The position numbers were made by a program, and so were the translations under genes. Shown here in pieces: positions 1 to 10,600 of a stretch of DNA of 64,000 nt. The DNA is taken from positions 22,472,432-22,536,431 of the forward strand of contig NC_081412.1 of NCBI RefSeq assembly GCF_030272615.1. The letters run 5' to 3'. The notes under the pieces were generated by a model that saw only the letters and a program-made list of their open reading frames with translations, searched no databases and was not told the origin of the DNA. This DNA is from Cryptomeria japonica. Its lineage: Eukaryota; Streptophyta; Pinopsida; Cupressales; Cupressaceae. Numbering within the stretch: the stretch's first letter is position 1; each line of letters opens with the position of its first letter.

Positions 1-2777
1 TAAGCAGTAGCAATAGAAAGCAAAAATCTAATGGACGTCATTTTTGCAACAGGAGAAAATATCTCACCATAATCAACACCCTCAACCTGAGAGTAGCCTT
101 TTGCAACCAACCTTGCTTTATACTTCTCAATGCTTCCATCTGAACCAATCTTTTTCTTGAACACCCATTTACAACCAACAGGTTTTCGTCCTTCAGGCAA
201 TGGTACAAGATCCCATGTATCATTCTTTTTCAAAGCTGCCATTTCTTCCTCCATAGCAATCTTCCAGGATTCTGCATCATTCATACCTAATGCCTCTTCT
301 ACAGATTTTGGTTCATCCACACTAGTATTCAGAGCAAAAATACATCTCCAATCATCAGGTGAATACCTTTCAGGTGGTTGTCTATGTCTTGTAGACCTTC
401 GAACAAGCTGAGTTGGAGGTTCTTCCTCCTCTTCTGAAGATTCAGAGCTAGACGAGCTCTCCTCAAATTCTTGCCTATCTAGGGGTCTTGATTCAACTCT
501 TTCAGGTGTAGAAGGAAGTTGAATCACATCTTCTTGTTTAGTCTGTTCTGGCTGCAATGTAACAGAAGGAGACTTAATTTCTCTAAAAATAACACTTCTA
601 CTATGAATTACCTTTTGTGCAACAAGGTCCCAAAGCTTGTATCCTTTCACACCATAACTATACCCGATGAAGATACATTTCACAGCCTTGTTCTCTAACT
701 TTGTTCGCTTCTCCTTTGGCACATGTGCATATGCCTCACAACCAAAAACTCTAAGATGTCTCAATGAAGGCTTGTGACCTGACCATGCTTCCATAGGTGT
801 TTTATCAACAAGAGCTGATGTAGGAGACCTGTTAATCAGGTAGCAAGCAGTGGCAACAGCTTCAGCCCAAAACTTTTTTTCGAGACCAGCACCACTCAAC
901 ATACTCCTAGCCTTCTCCATCAGTGTCCTGTTCATTCTTTCTGCAACTCCATTCTGCTGTGGAGAATACGGAGTTGTCTTCTGCCTGTTAATTCCACAGT
1001 CTTTACAGAATCTATCAAAATCATTAGAGCAAAACTCACCGCCATTATCAGTTCTCAAACATTTTATTTTCTTTCCAGTCTGCAACTCAACCATTGCTTT
1101 AAATTCTTTAAAACGACTAAAAACCTCAAATTTACTCTTTAGAAAATAAACCCATGTCCTTCTACTAAAATCATCAATAAATGAAACATAATATGTGGAT
1201 TTTCCAATCGAAGAGACATCTACTGGACCAAACACATCAGAATGGATAAGATCCAAAACACCACAAGTTTTATGAGAACTCGAGTAAAACTGAACGCGGT
1301 TTTGTTTTCCATAAATGCAATGCTCACAGAAATCAAAGTCAAGGTTACAGTCATTCAAACCTTCAACAAGGTTTTTATTTTTCAAGGTCCTTAGACCCTT
1401 TTCTCCAATGTGGCCAAGTCTCTGGTGCCATAACATAGTCTTCTCTGCAGGTAACTTTGTTTCAGATGAAAGAGCACCCTTAGGTACCCAAAAACCATTT
1501 CCATCTGCTGAAGGTGAAACCTTCAAATCTTCCAGTGAAGTATCCGCAGATTTACTTTTTACAGAAGTGCTATTACACTCAACAGTGTATGCTTCAAGCT
1601 TATACAAAGTGCCAAACCTGACACCTCTAGCAACTACCATAGCACCCTTAATCATCTTACATCCTGCTTCAGAAAAGACTACCTGCACACCCGCATCTAT
1701 CAGTTTGCTCACAGATAACAAGTTTCGTTTTAATCCAGGGATATGCAGCACACCATTAATCCTTTTTATTCTACCATCAGAAAACCTGATTCTAACTTTA
1801 CCTCGACCAACAATGTCTAGATGTGAATCATCACCCAAGTACACCTTACCTCCATTAAATCCTTCATATTCAGAAAACCAATCTCTATTGGAAGTCATAT
1901 GAAAAGATGCACCTGAGTCAATTAGCCAGGCATCATTACCTGCATGAGTTGCCAAAGCCGCAATAAAGGCATCGCCATCTTCCTTGTCGGACTCAGAATC
2001 AGAATTGAACTTTTTCTTTTTCTTCTTCTTTTCTTCTTTGCAGTCCTTACGGATGTGACCCGGTTTACCGCAATTCCAGCAAATGACTTTGGACTTTCCA
2101 GGAGATTTCGATCTCTCTTTGGATTTGGACTTGCCACGCTTCTCATTCTTCTTGCCTTTCTCTTTAGGTCTTCCACGAACGGTTAGGGCTTCCTTTGAAC
2201 TGATGGATACCTTCCTTCGCATCTCTTCACCGAGTAGGGCACCCACCACATCTTCAAATTTCAAAACAACAGAAGTACTACCGATAGCCATAACAAGAGA
2301 ATCCCACGAATCAGGCAAAGAGCAAAGCAAGATCTGACATTTCTCCTCCTCGTCCATCTTAACACCGACGGATACTAATTGAGCCACCAACATATTGAAT
2401 GCTTTCAGGTGGTCTGCAATTCGTCCACCCTCTTCCATCTTCAAGGAATACAATTTCTTTCTTAAGAAAATTTGATTTAATAAAGATTTCACTTGATACA
2501 TCTCACCAAGCTTAGTCCATAGCTTCTTTGCAGAGTTCTCTTCATGGACATTGATTAGAACAGAGTCTGCCAGGCACAGTCTGATTAGACCCTTGGCTTT
2601 TCGGTCCATAACATCATACTGAGCTGCCGCAGTAGGATCTGAGGGCCTTTGGACATTCGCATCAACAGCATCCCAAAGATCTCGATCTATTAGCAGATCT
2701 TCCATCTTCAGCTTCCACATCTCAAAATTACTTCCGTTAAATTTCTCCACCTCTATTCTCCCTGACGAACTCGCCAT
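1..2777 (-). CDS. copia gag-pol polyprotein, N-terminal ~925 codons (open to the edge)
   Basis: Single gag-pol frame starting at the ATG at 2777 (product begins MASSSGRIEVEKF). Order of domains as in the intact copy at 46827-50870: copia gag, CCHC knuckle (CWNCG..GH..KDC), protease DSG, integrase HHCC zinc finger and DDE core, the basic/acidic linker, then the start of reverse transcriptase. The sequence is collinear with the intact copy over 2776 bp. I saw no internal stop, and the frame runs off the window. A small difference is a K for Q in the GLEQKFW stretch of integrase. Role: encodes particle protein and the enzymes of reverse transcription and integration. It is likely transcribed from the LTR at its right. 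Confidence 0.85.
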   Translation of the reverse strand, partial: MASSSGRIEVEKFNGSNFEMWKLKMEDLLIDRDLWDAVDANVQRPSDPTAAAQYDVMDRKAKGLIRLCLADSVLINVHEENSAKKLWTKLGEMYQVKSLLNQIFLRKKLYSLKMEEGGRIADHLKAFNMLVAQLVSVGVKMDEEEKCQILLCSLPDSWDSLVMAIGSTSVVLKFEDVVGALLGEEMRRKVSISSKEALTVRGRPKEKGKKNEKRGKSKSKERSKSPGKSKVICWNCGKPGHIRKDCKEEKKKKKKKFNSDSESDKEDGDAFIAALATHAGNDAWLIDSGASFHMTSNRDWFSEYEGFNGGKVYLGDDSHLDIVGRGKVRIRFSDGRIKRINGVLHIPGLKRNLLSVSKLIDAGVQVVFSEAGCKMIKGAMVVARGVRFGTLYKLEAYTVECNSTSVKSKSADTSLEDLKVSPSADGNGFWVPKGALSSETKLPAEKTMLWHQRLGHIGEKGLRTLKNKNLVEGLNDCNLDFDFCEHCIYGKQNRVQFYSSSHKTCGVLDLIHSDVFGPVDVSSIGKSTYYVSFIDDFSRRTWVYFLKSKFEVFSRFKEFKAMVELQTGKKIKCLRTDNGGEFCSNDFDRFCKDCGINRQKTTPYSPQQNGVAERMNRTLMEKARSMLSGAGLEKKFWAEAVATACYLINRSPTSALVDKTPMEAWSGHKPSLRHLRVFGCEAYAHVPKEKRTKLENKAVKCIFIGYSYGVKGYKLWDLVAQKVIHSRSVIFREIKSPSVTLQPEQTKQEDVIQLPSTPERVESRPLDRQEFEESSSSSESSEEEEEPPTQLVRRSTRHRQPPERYSPDDWRCIFALNTSVDEPKSVEEALGMNDAESWKIAMEEEMAALKKNDTWDLVPLPEGRKPVGCKWVFKKKIGSDGSIEKYKARLVAKGYSQVEGVDYGEIFSPVAKMTSIRFLLSIATA

Positions 2778-2878
2778 CTGAATATTCCTGCAACAAGATC
2801 AAAAAGTGTCTTCTGCACAAGCTCCCACTCAAATCTGGATTAGTTCAAAAAACCCAACTGCCCACAATTGAAACCAAA

Positions 2879-2899
2879 GGTGATCAGGCTCTGATACCA
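2879..2899 (-). other. Primer binding site (initiator Met tRNA type)
   Basis: Read on the minus strand this begins TGGTATCAGAGCC and continues GATCACC, the classical plant copia PBS complementary to the 3' end of initiator tRNA-Met. It lies 2 bp inside the LTR edge. It fixes the element as minus-oriented and the LTR at 2902-3786 as the 5' LTR. Confidence 0.93.
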
Positions 2900-2901
2900 C
2901 T

Positions 2902-3786
2902 TGTAAGGAAGTTAAGTAGCGGAAACAACTTCCTACACTAACCTTGAGAGGAGGGTAATGCAAAACTTTTTCAGATCATTACAACAGTTACAGAAAATAG
3001 AAATAGATATAATAGCATTCATACCACAACACAGTGATTTACGTGGGGAAAACCCTTTCGGGAGAAAAACCCCACCCTCCAAAAGCAGCTCAACATTTTA
3101 TTCAGCAATCAAAAACAGATTACAACATACTTGCAGAGCAAGCTCTTCGCAGGAGTACCACTAATCAGAGATTCAGAGGCAACTCAATAGCCATAGGACT
3201 CTTACACACAACCTCTATCTCACACACCTCACAAATAGGAGATACAATACAAGAAACCGTCAAACGGTATTACAAAACCATGGGCTAAAACCACCCAATA
3301 AGGTGTAGCCAACCTTATCTCCCTTCTATGACATGTTAAAGCACACATCAACACGTGTCGCTCCCTTTTATAGCTCATTCATGTATCCGATACAAATTAT
3401 TTTTCCTATTTCAGGAGTACAAACTTCCGGAGGCCATAACTTGAGAACCGGGTGTCCGATTGACGAACCGTTTGAAGCACCGGAAAGCTCGCGAAGTGCT
3501 CTATCACCTTGTAACCCGCTTCGCCAGTTATGGCCACTTTTCAGGGCATTTCAGAGCCTCTAAAACCCCCAAATTTAAGTTTAAACATTTTATTACACCC
3601 CTCCAAGATGAAAACTTTAATATCTTCAAAACTAGCTATGACCTTGTGACGTAACTTTACCGAAATGCTTATCTAGCCAACCAAAAGCTTCAGGGAGAGT
3701 TTCGCACCATTTCGTGCTCAAATGAAAACTTACTATAAATAGTAACCTCACATAAATGCAAGGTTGAGACACCATTTTTCCCAACA
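2902..3786 (-). repeat. 5' LTR of left copia copy (885 bp)
   Basis: Bounded by TG (2902) and CA (3786) on the plus strand and adjoining the PBS. Homologous to LTRs at 25887, 29083 (partial), 45876, 50995, 56086 and 61190. It carries an intact minus-strand TATAAAAG and the hairpin-like block ACGTGG..CCCCACC at 3041-3076. It lacks the 9-bp insertion that marks all LTRs of the right-hand array. Confidence 0.93.
3366..3372 (-). promoter_or_regulatory. TATA box in the left copia 5' LTR
   Basis: Minus strand reads GCTATAAAAGGGAGCG. The position upstream of the PBS inside the 5' LTR fits the Pol II promoter of the element. The equivalent position reads TGTAAAAA in five other LTR copies of the window. 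Confidence 0.6.
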
Positions 3787-4807
3787 CATTAGTCAACCCA
3801 AAAGGCATCACCAACCATTCATACATTCTTTCGTTTGTCTTGAATGTTGTCTTCCACTCATCTCCTTCTTTGATCCTAATATGATGATATCTACTCTTCA
3901 AATCTATCTTTGTAAAGTATCTTACTCCACTCAAACAGTGCATTATGTCATCCATTCTAGGTAAGGGAAACCGGTATTTCACTGTGATCTTGTTTATTGC
4001 TTTGTAATCAATAGACATTCTCCATTCTCCATTCTTCTTAGTTGCTAATACTGTCGGTACTGCACAAGGACTCAAAATTTCTCTGATCAAACCTTTCTTC
4101 AATAGTTCCTGCACTTGTTGGTTTAACTCCTCATTCTCTGTCGATGTTAACCAGTGTGCAACTTTGTTAGGCAAACTAGCTCTGGGAATCAAATCCATGC
4201 AATGACTGATACTTCTTATCGGTGGTAATCCATCAGGCACATTATCTGAAATGATGTCTCCATACTCTGTCAAGAAATTTTTTATCTCCTTCGGCTGTTC
4301 TTCTTCCGGTTCCGATCTCTCGGTCTTCCTAGGAACCAAGGCAAAACACACATTCTCATGTCTCATTCCATCCAAGAACTTCCTTCCATCTACCAAACAG
4401 ATCCTAGCATTCATACAGACTTCACTCTTCAAAGGCTCTTCCAAAGGTAACAAGGTTTGCATCATCCCATTTGGCACAATGGAGTATATGTTCTTCCTTC
4501 CATCATGTATTGCCTGTCTATCAAACTGCCAAGGTCTACCCAACAAAAGGTGGCAGATATCCATAGGCATAATATCAAACAAGACTTCATCATTATAATT
4601 CCCAATTTTCAATTTCACCAAATATTACTCACTTACCAACAACTTGTGTTTATCCCGAATCAATACTATCTGATAAGGCTTAGGGTGTTTCAATCTTTCC
4701 AAATTCAACTTATTCACCATCTCTTCTGAAATAAGATTGTCTAAACTACCACTATCAATAACAACTTTACAACACTTACCGGATACCTTACATGTGGTCT
4801 TGAACAA
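3787..4807 (-). pseudogene. gypsy protease-reverse transcriptase (truncated by insertion)
   Basis: The protease active-site triad appears as VIDSGS near 4750, followed by the [10 protein letters not shown] stretch typical of gypsy protease C-termini. A TAA at 4625-4627 splits the frame. RT begins with the loop [13 protein letters not shown] and includes [38 protein letters not shown] and MPFGLTN. It ends abruptly at the copia LTR edge, before the catalytic YxDD. In an intact element this would continue with RNase H and integrase. Confidence 0.88.
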
Positions 4808-4892
4808 ATTTCTCCTCTACAAGGGTTCCTCGTCTTCTTTGGTATGACACAAAATTCTCCTCATCATCAACAGTTCTCCATCTTTCAGTTTG

Positions 4893-6003
4893 TTAGTTGA
4901 TCCGGTGGGGCTTTCTTCCACCATTGTTGCTCTTGTTTGGTACTTTTTGTCTTCTTACATTCAAATGAATGATGTCCTTCTCCTCCACACTTAAAACAAG
5001 TTCCTCTAAATGCTCCCTTATCTTGTCTTCTGTCATCTTTTCCAAAATTCTCATTCTGGTAGCTTCTCTAGTAGAAATTTCTATCATCCTTTTGGTATGA
5101 ACCATATTTCTAGTATGAATTACCTTCCCTGCTTACTTCTTTATCCTTTTTCTAATCTGTACAGGTACCTCTTCCTTTGGTATATCCTCTTCCTCCTTGA
5201 AATCTACTTCCGGTAAACCTTCCACCTCTACCTCTCTGCCTCTGCTCATGTCTCTTATTTAACTTCTCTTCTACTTTTAAGGCATATTGGTAAGATTCTT
5301 CAACACTCTCCAATTTGATCAAACTGAGTTCATCTTATATAGACATCCGCAATCCATTCAAATATCTAGCAACTTTTTCAACTTCATCATCTACATGTCT
5401 GGATCTGATATTCAACTTATAAAATGCTTCGGTGTACTCCTTCACACTAGATTCCTTCTGTCTCAAATTCTGCAATTTCCGGAATAGGTTTACTTGATAA
5501 TCAACTGGTATAAATTTTGATTTCAACTTCGTAACCATCTAATCCCAAGTCTTAATCTTCTCTTTACCTCTCCTCTATCTATCAACTTGCAAATTCTCCC
5601 ACCAAAGAGATGCATGACCTTTCAACTAGATACAAGCATATTTCACCTTCCTTTCCTCTGCAGTGTTTTCAAAATCAAAATACTTCTCTATTTCTGAGAT
5701 CCAATCCATCAATTCATCAAAATCCAGCTTTCTATCATATTTAGGTGGGATAAAATGGGGTTTAGTATTAGCCCTACTCAAAACCCTCGAAAACCTTTCC
5801 TCATCTAGATCAACTGCTGGTGGGTTTGCTTGTTTTGTCGGGGCTTCTTCTGCCTCATCTTCATTTAGATCCTTAATATGTCGACCTCTTCTTTGTGCTA
5901 TCTCCATGGCTTCTAACCGGACTGCTATACCTCACAACATTTCCATCACTGTCAGGTCTGCATTCCCATGTGCTCCACCATTCCTAGTTCCTCTTTGCAC
6001 CAT
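4893..6003 (-). pseudogene. gypsy gag (broken)
   Basis: The frame opens at the ATG at 6003 (MVQRGTRNGG...). The retrotransposon gag core follows (HFIPPKYDRKLDFDELMDW, then WWENLQVDR and KSKFIPVDY). A CCHC knuckle CFKCGGEGHHSFEC lies in a different frame at about 4893-5105. Visible lesions include in-frame TGA/TAG codons between 5930 and 5540 and at least one frame change before the knuckle. Role in the family: capsid/nucleocapsid. Certainly a retroelement gag; not functional. Confidence 0.85.
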
Positions 6004-6091
6004 CGATTCATGCTAGTCCTCTACAATTGCAGGTCAGATCCGCAATCTACCACCCTACAATAAAATTCAGGACATGCAACATCCAAAATGA

Positions 6092-6108
6092 AACTCACTC
6101 TGATACCA
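6092..6108 (-). other. Putative gypsy primer binding site
   Basis: Minus strand reads TGGTATCAGAGTGAG, close to the initiator tRNA-Met PBS, two bases from the presumed LTR edge at 6111 (TGGTGTAGTC on the plus strand). Confidence 0.7.
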
Positions 6109-6110
6109 CT

Positions 6111-6270
6111 TGGTGTAGTCGAAACCTCAAGAGATTTGTCCTACCGGTCATCAAGAGTAAACACAACGGAAACACAGAGATATGATGGAGGCAATGTAGA
6201 ACTAATGGAATTATATCATGAATTATCAATACCATCAACCAATAAAAGAAAATATTTTGAGAATTGAGAC
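6111..6270 (-). repeat. Start of gypsy LTR (right limit unclear)
   Basis: LTR edge inferred from the adjacent PBS. I could not find a second copy in the window, so the far end is unknown. Sequence character changes near 6230-6300, where a 25-bp segment occurs twice (6236-6260 and 6273-6297, one mismatch). Confidence 0.45.
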
Positions 6271-6959
6271 TTCAACCAGTAAAAGAAAATATTTTGATGG
6301 AATTGGTAAGTCGGTGATGGTTGGAGACTTGGGGTTTGAGACATACGCTTTTATGATGGATTTGTGTATGGGACTGGAACCGCATCCTATGTTGATTACT
6401 GGAAGGCATGTTTTGAATTTCTGATGATGTTGTGGTAGGGTTTTACTAGGGTTTTAGGACCGGTGATGAATTCACTCAACTGGTAATGATTTTTTATATG
6501 ACGGTGATTGGTGGTGAATCTACATTAATGAGATAACACGACACAACCCATGTGAATAATTTGAATAGTGTTTTGGTGTGGACGATGGTACAATTTCTTA
6601 GGAATGTGCAAAGTGCTTAGCGGAATGTTCTAAGGGTTTGACTTCTGTATAGATAAATTTTTTGTGATGGGTTATGAATAATCAATAGTTGATATTGCAT
6701 TGTAAATTATTGTAATGATCTGGATATTGATATGATATGATTTGTATTGTAAATTCAAGATTAAATTAGGTATTATGGCTAACTTAGTTGTTATGGCTAT
6801 TTAGGGTGACACAACTAATGTTTCATGTGTTGGTGGCATTAGGAGAATGAGTTAAACTATCCTCGAGAAGATAGAGATTTGCTTCAGTAATGTAAACTGT
6901 GAAGCATAACTAGATCTGATTTAGTAAGCTAAAAGTGCAAAGTAACAGATCATTTTTCA

Positions 6960-7675
6960 TTATTGTTCCCTAACAGTTACAACAACATAAATCCCTTAAC
7001 CGGGTAGGTCCTAATAGGCCTTTTCCATCTAAGTCCCCTAATAGGGAAACTCACAAAAGAGTGTTTAAATCCTCTAACTAGGTTGATCCTAATAGATCAT
7101 TAAGCTCTTAGATGGAGTGATAGGTAAATCCCTTAACCAAGTGACTCCTAACGAGGTTTGCTCCTAATCGAGCGTACTGTAAGCTCCTAATCAGGCTAAG
7201 ATCCTAACAGGACATACTTTGAAAGAGTACAAATTATTGTGGGTACCAATCCCCACCATGGTTTTCCCCCTTTGGGTTTTCACATCAAAAATCTTGGTGT
7301 TCATGTGTGGAATGTCTTTTCATAGTGTATGTTTTCATGCATTATTTCTGATTAGCAGTTATGATAAGTTTACTGTTGTTTATCAAAGGTCTATAAATGG
7401 TTACCATTAATGTTAATGAATTGATAGATGAAGTATTTTGATCTGATAATAAGTCAGTATGAGTATGTTTTGATTAAATATCTAGTTGGTGAATATTCTG
7501 ATTAATAAGATTGCATAAGTGGGTAACAAGTGTATGAGATCTGTTAAAGGGATAGATTCATGTATTGATTGATTTCAGATATATTGTAAATGGTATTTTG
7601 ATTTGAATTTATAAATTGTGTTAATACCGATTCAACCCTCCTCTTAGTATTAACCAAATCCTCATAGGATTAACA
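6960..7675 (+). repeat. LTR-like fragment, plus orientation
   Basis: Contains many variants of CCTAATAGG/CCCTAACTAGG, the block GGTTTTCCCCCTTTGGGTTTTC (7260-7282) and CAACCCTCCTCTTAGTATT near 7635. These also occur, reversed, in the LTR-like region at 14880-16260 and in other plant LTRs of this window. It ends AGGATTAACA at 7675. The 5' limit is not defined. Confidence 0.5.
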
Positions 7676-10018
7676 AATAATTGGATCCAATCTATTTGTG
7701 TAACATTTCATTTTGATTTGCAACTAGATAAGATATAAAATACTTAATTTTTGCCTCAATAGGACCAAGTCCAGGGTTAGAAAGAGTACAATAGCAAAAA
7801 TCCTTTGGAAACATAACTTGGGTCCATATCCCTCAAATTTCATGGTAACAGAGACATGTTTCTATTGTAGTCTTTTTCATTATTATTTATTTCTTCTTTT
7901 TAGTAACACCCTCAATGCACTCTAACCCTACTCAAACATTCATTTTTCACATATGAATATTTATGCTTGTACAACCTCTTAAACATATATGTTATATTTT
8001 TCGCACAGGATCCATCAATCAACCCACTATTTAATTTGCATATGTTATATCATAGTTTTCTTCTTACACTTTTTATTCCAACACATTTTTTTAGAATGAT
8101 TGATTAGTCCACAAATACAAGAAGGATGAAGATTCCAACACATTTCTTTTATGTCATTTCCTATGATAATGAGAACAATGCATTTCTTGAATGGATTTGT
8201 TAGAACTTGTTGTACTTGTAACATCGTCTTATTTTCCAGTTATATAACCTTCATCACTAACCCTTACACATTGTATAATGGGACCTTTAAAAACTTCTCA
8301 TACATATCCCATTCTTCTTATCGTCTTAAAAACAATATCCTTTGTCATTATCATCCCAACTATCAAGGCTTCTAGATTCAAAATCATCATTATCTTGAAC
8401 CTTATACTTTTTAATCAAAAGAAGTTTTAGGTATATCGCATTTATCAAATAATTGATCAAATGAATAAATCAAACCATTTGTATCACAAGAAGTATCATA
8501 TAAAATAGTGCAATGTCAAAAATTGTGCATCTTTGATTGGGGTGTCCATTTTCACTCTCTTAACACTCATTTTATTTAGCCTCATCCTTCTATATATCAT
8601 ATGACCTTTTTATGCATTTAATTAATATTTATCTCAAGAATATGATTTCTTTTATTAATCTCATCACACTCTTATTTGGGCCCTTAATTCTAGTTGTGCC
8701 ATTTATCTTTTATTATTTTAATTCATTATAAGTCCTATCTTATTTCATATTTTAAAACAACTTTTCCATTGCTTAAATATTATAATTTTTCATGTAAATT
8801 ATAGTTCTAGAATGAGGATCCTATTATCTTGTGACTCTAAAATTTTGGACCTATTTAATTGGATTAATTCTACCTAGCATCAGTAACCAATGCTATTTGA
8901 CCAACATTTTGGGAGATTAAAGAGTTGGTCTTGTTGTTTTCAAAACTATCATCAATGTGTAAAAATAATATTTTAATTTGGCCTTTTATCGATTCAAAGT
9001 GATGATTTCATATATAAGCAGTTTAATTTTCTCATTTGTGGTATGAACCAATTATGAAAAATTGGAGATATCCTTAAGATGTGAAATCTCTACCTTAAGT
9101 GAAGTCCTAGATCTGCAAATTCAAAGATAAATCAACAAATATCAAGGCTTCACCAACACTTATTTATTGTGATAAAAGCTTCAAGAGATGTTAGAGGTTG
9201 ATAGGTAATCATCGATTGATGATTGGATTTCACCTCTCCCTAAGGGGTTGGGAATGATTTCATGTTGTTCTCATATTTCTATAATTAAGGTTTAGATTTG
9301 AGCTTTATCATTCAATTCATATGATTCATGCATTCTTGAGTTCATTCATGTTTCAAATTCAATCATTTCATTTAGGGTTTTCTCTAACACATTTGAGTAG
9401 GACTTTAGTTTTCATTTATGTATTTTATCTCATAACAATCTTAGACATGCTTTAGATTCAAGAGAACACACATTATTCTAGATTCAATATCAATTATTTA
9501 TGTAGGTAAAAATAAAAAAAACAAGGTTTGACTAAGGCAAACCCCTGTATAGCCATAACTAAACTTTCTTTATATTTTGCAAATTCAACTATAGGTTTTG
9601 ATGGAGATAGAATATAGAAAAGTGCCTAGGACCTAGAGATAAAGAAATACTACAAATTTTATTAGAGATCATCTAAACTAGAATGCCTAACACCTCTGAC
9701 CTTGAGGACAAGGGTGCCTTGCACCCTTGACACCACCCCCCCCCCCCCAATTTTGGCTAAAATTTGACAGAAAGATGATACAGTATTTCAAAACCCATAT
9801 CCATTTAGTGCTCATTAGTTCCAATAGTCAAACAAGGGTGCCTAGCAGTATTGACCTCATACTTTCAACTCAATTTTAAAGCTTAGGTGCACTTCTAAAT
9901 CCCCATTCCAGTTATGTACTTGTTCTATATTTTCAATTTTTATATTAGGTAGTTCAGATAGTTCACTCATGCATATTTAATTCTTAGTTAAAATTCATTT
10001 TCAAATCAAATTTCAAAG
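7676..10018. other. AT-rich DNA, no gene seen
   Basis: No coding frame with recognisable similarity. Includes a run of 13 C at 9736-9748. Probably decayed repeats. Confidence 0.6.
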
Positions 10019-10600
10019 TGTAGCATCCTAAATTGTACTCCCTTATAATTTTGATCGTATTTAGGTCCTCACCTTAGCATTTGCACCCCTAGGCTTGATG
10101 AGGACTTGATTTTGCTCATACCATGCAATTTTGACTTCATATTGACTTTTTGCATCATCTAACACTTTGTCCTAGCCCCTAAAATTGGGTAGGACCGGGG
10201 CGTGGCACCTTGGTCCCTAATAGGACTAGGGCACAACACCTTGGCCCTCCCAAAAAGGGCCTTGCTTTGGGACCATTGGCCGTTTCAAAAAACGAGTAGG
10301 AAACCCAACCTCATGTTGATCCATGTCAAAAAAAATATGTGTTTTTCAACTAGAAAGTATAAAAGGAGGCTTTCCCCTCTTATTTGGACATCCACACACA
10401 ATTTACGTGTACAAAATTCAATTTGACGTCAAGCAATCAAGCATTCAATTCAAGTGAGCAAACAATCAGTCTTCCTTCAAGCATAGGAGCAACAATAAGG
10501 TCAAGATTCAAGCATTGGAGTTGACATTCATGTTCCATGTTGTTGAAGACTTCATAAAACCCTAATTCTGTGTGGAGAAAAACAAAACTTCACAAGGAGG
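10019..10600 (+). repeat. Probable gypsy-type LTR fragment with promoter
   Basis: A TG start at 10019 is followed by GC-richer sequence with repeated CTTGGTCCC/GGACCGGGGCG blocks and a TATAAAAGG box at 10358-10366. Pyrimidine-rich sequence and short repeats of TCAAGCATTCAA follow. This is typical U3-R architecture, but no second LTR or PBS was found, so it may be solo or truncated. Confidence 0.4.
10358..10366 (+). promoter_or_regulatory. TATA-like box TATAAAAGG
   Basis: Canonical TATA sequence inside the LTR-like region. No transcript evidence is available here. Confidence 0.35.

Larger units (their letters stand above)
1..3786 (-). mobile_element. Ty1/copia retrotransposon, left copy, cut by window edge
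   Basis: Minus-strand copia element seen from its 5' LTR (right) to the first part of the RT domain, where the window begins. The right end is a clean LTR edge (AACA at 3783-3786) abutting gypsy RT coding sequence. The distance from gag start to LTR (125 bp) and from gag start to the window edge equals that in array unit 1, so no net indel has occurred. The 3' LTR and the second target-site copy lie outside the window. The 5 bp next to the LTR (3787-3791, CATTA) would be the duplication to look for on the far side. Confidence 0.95.
3787..6110 (-). mobile_element. Decayed Ty3/gypsy retrotransposon, disrupted by copia
   Basis: Minus-strand order is PBS (6092-6108), gag, zinc knuckle, protease, then RT up to the copia LTR edge at 3786. 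Order PR-RT with a gypsy-type RT ([20 protein letters not shown]) identifies Ty3/gypsy. The rest of RT, RNase H, integrase and the 3' LTR must lie left of the window, beyond the copia copy. Multiple stops and frame changes show it is dead. Confidence 0.88.

Noticed and set aside
1315-1902. 195-codon plus-strand frame (also at 49408, 54499, 59603)
   Set aside because: It is the antisense shadow of copia protease-integrase coding and repeats with each copy. The minus-strand frame carries the recognisable motifs.
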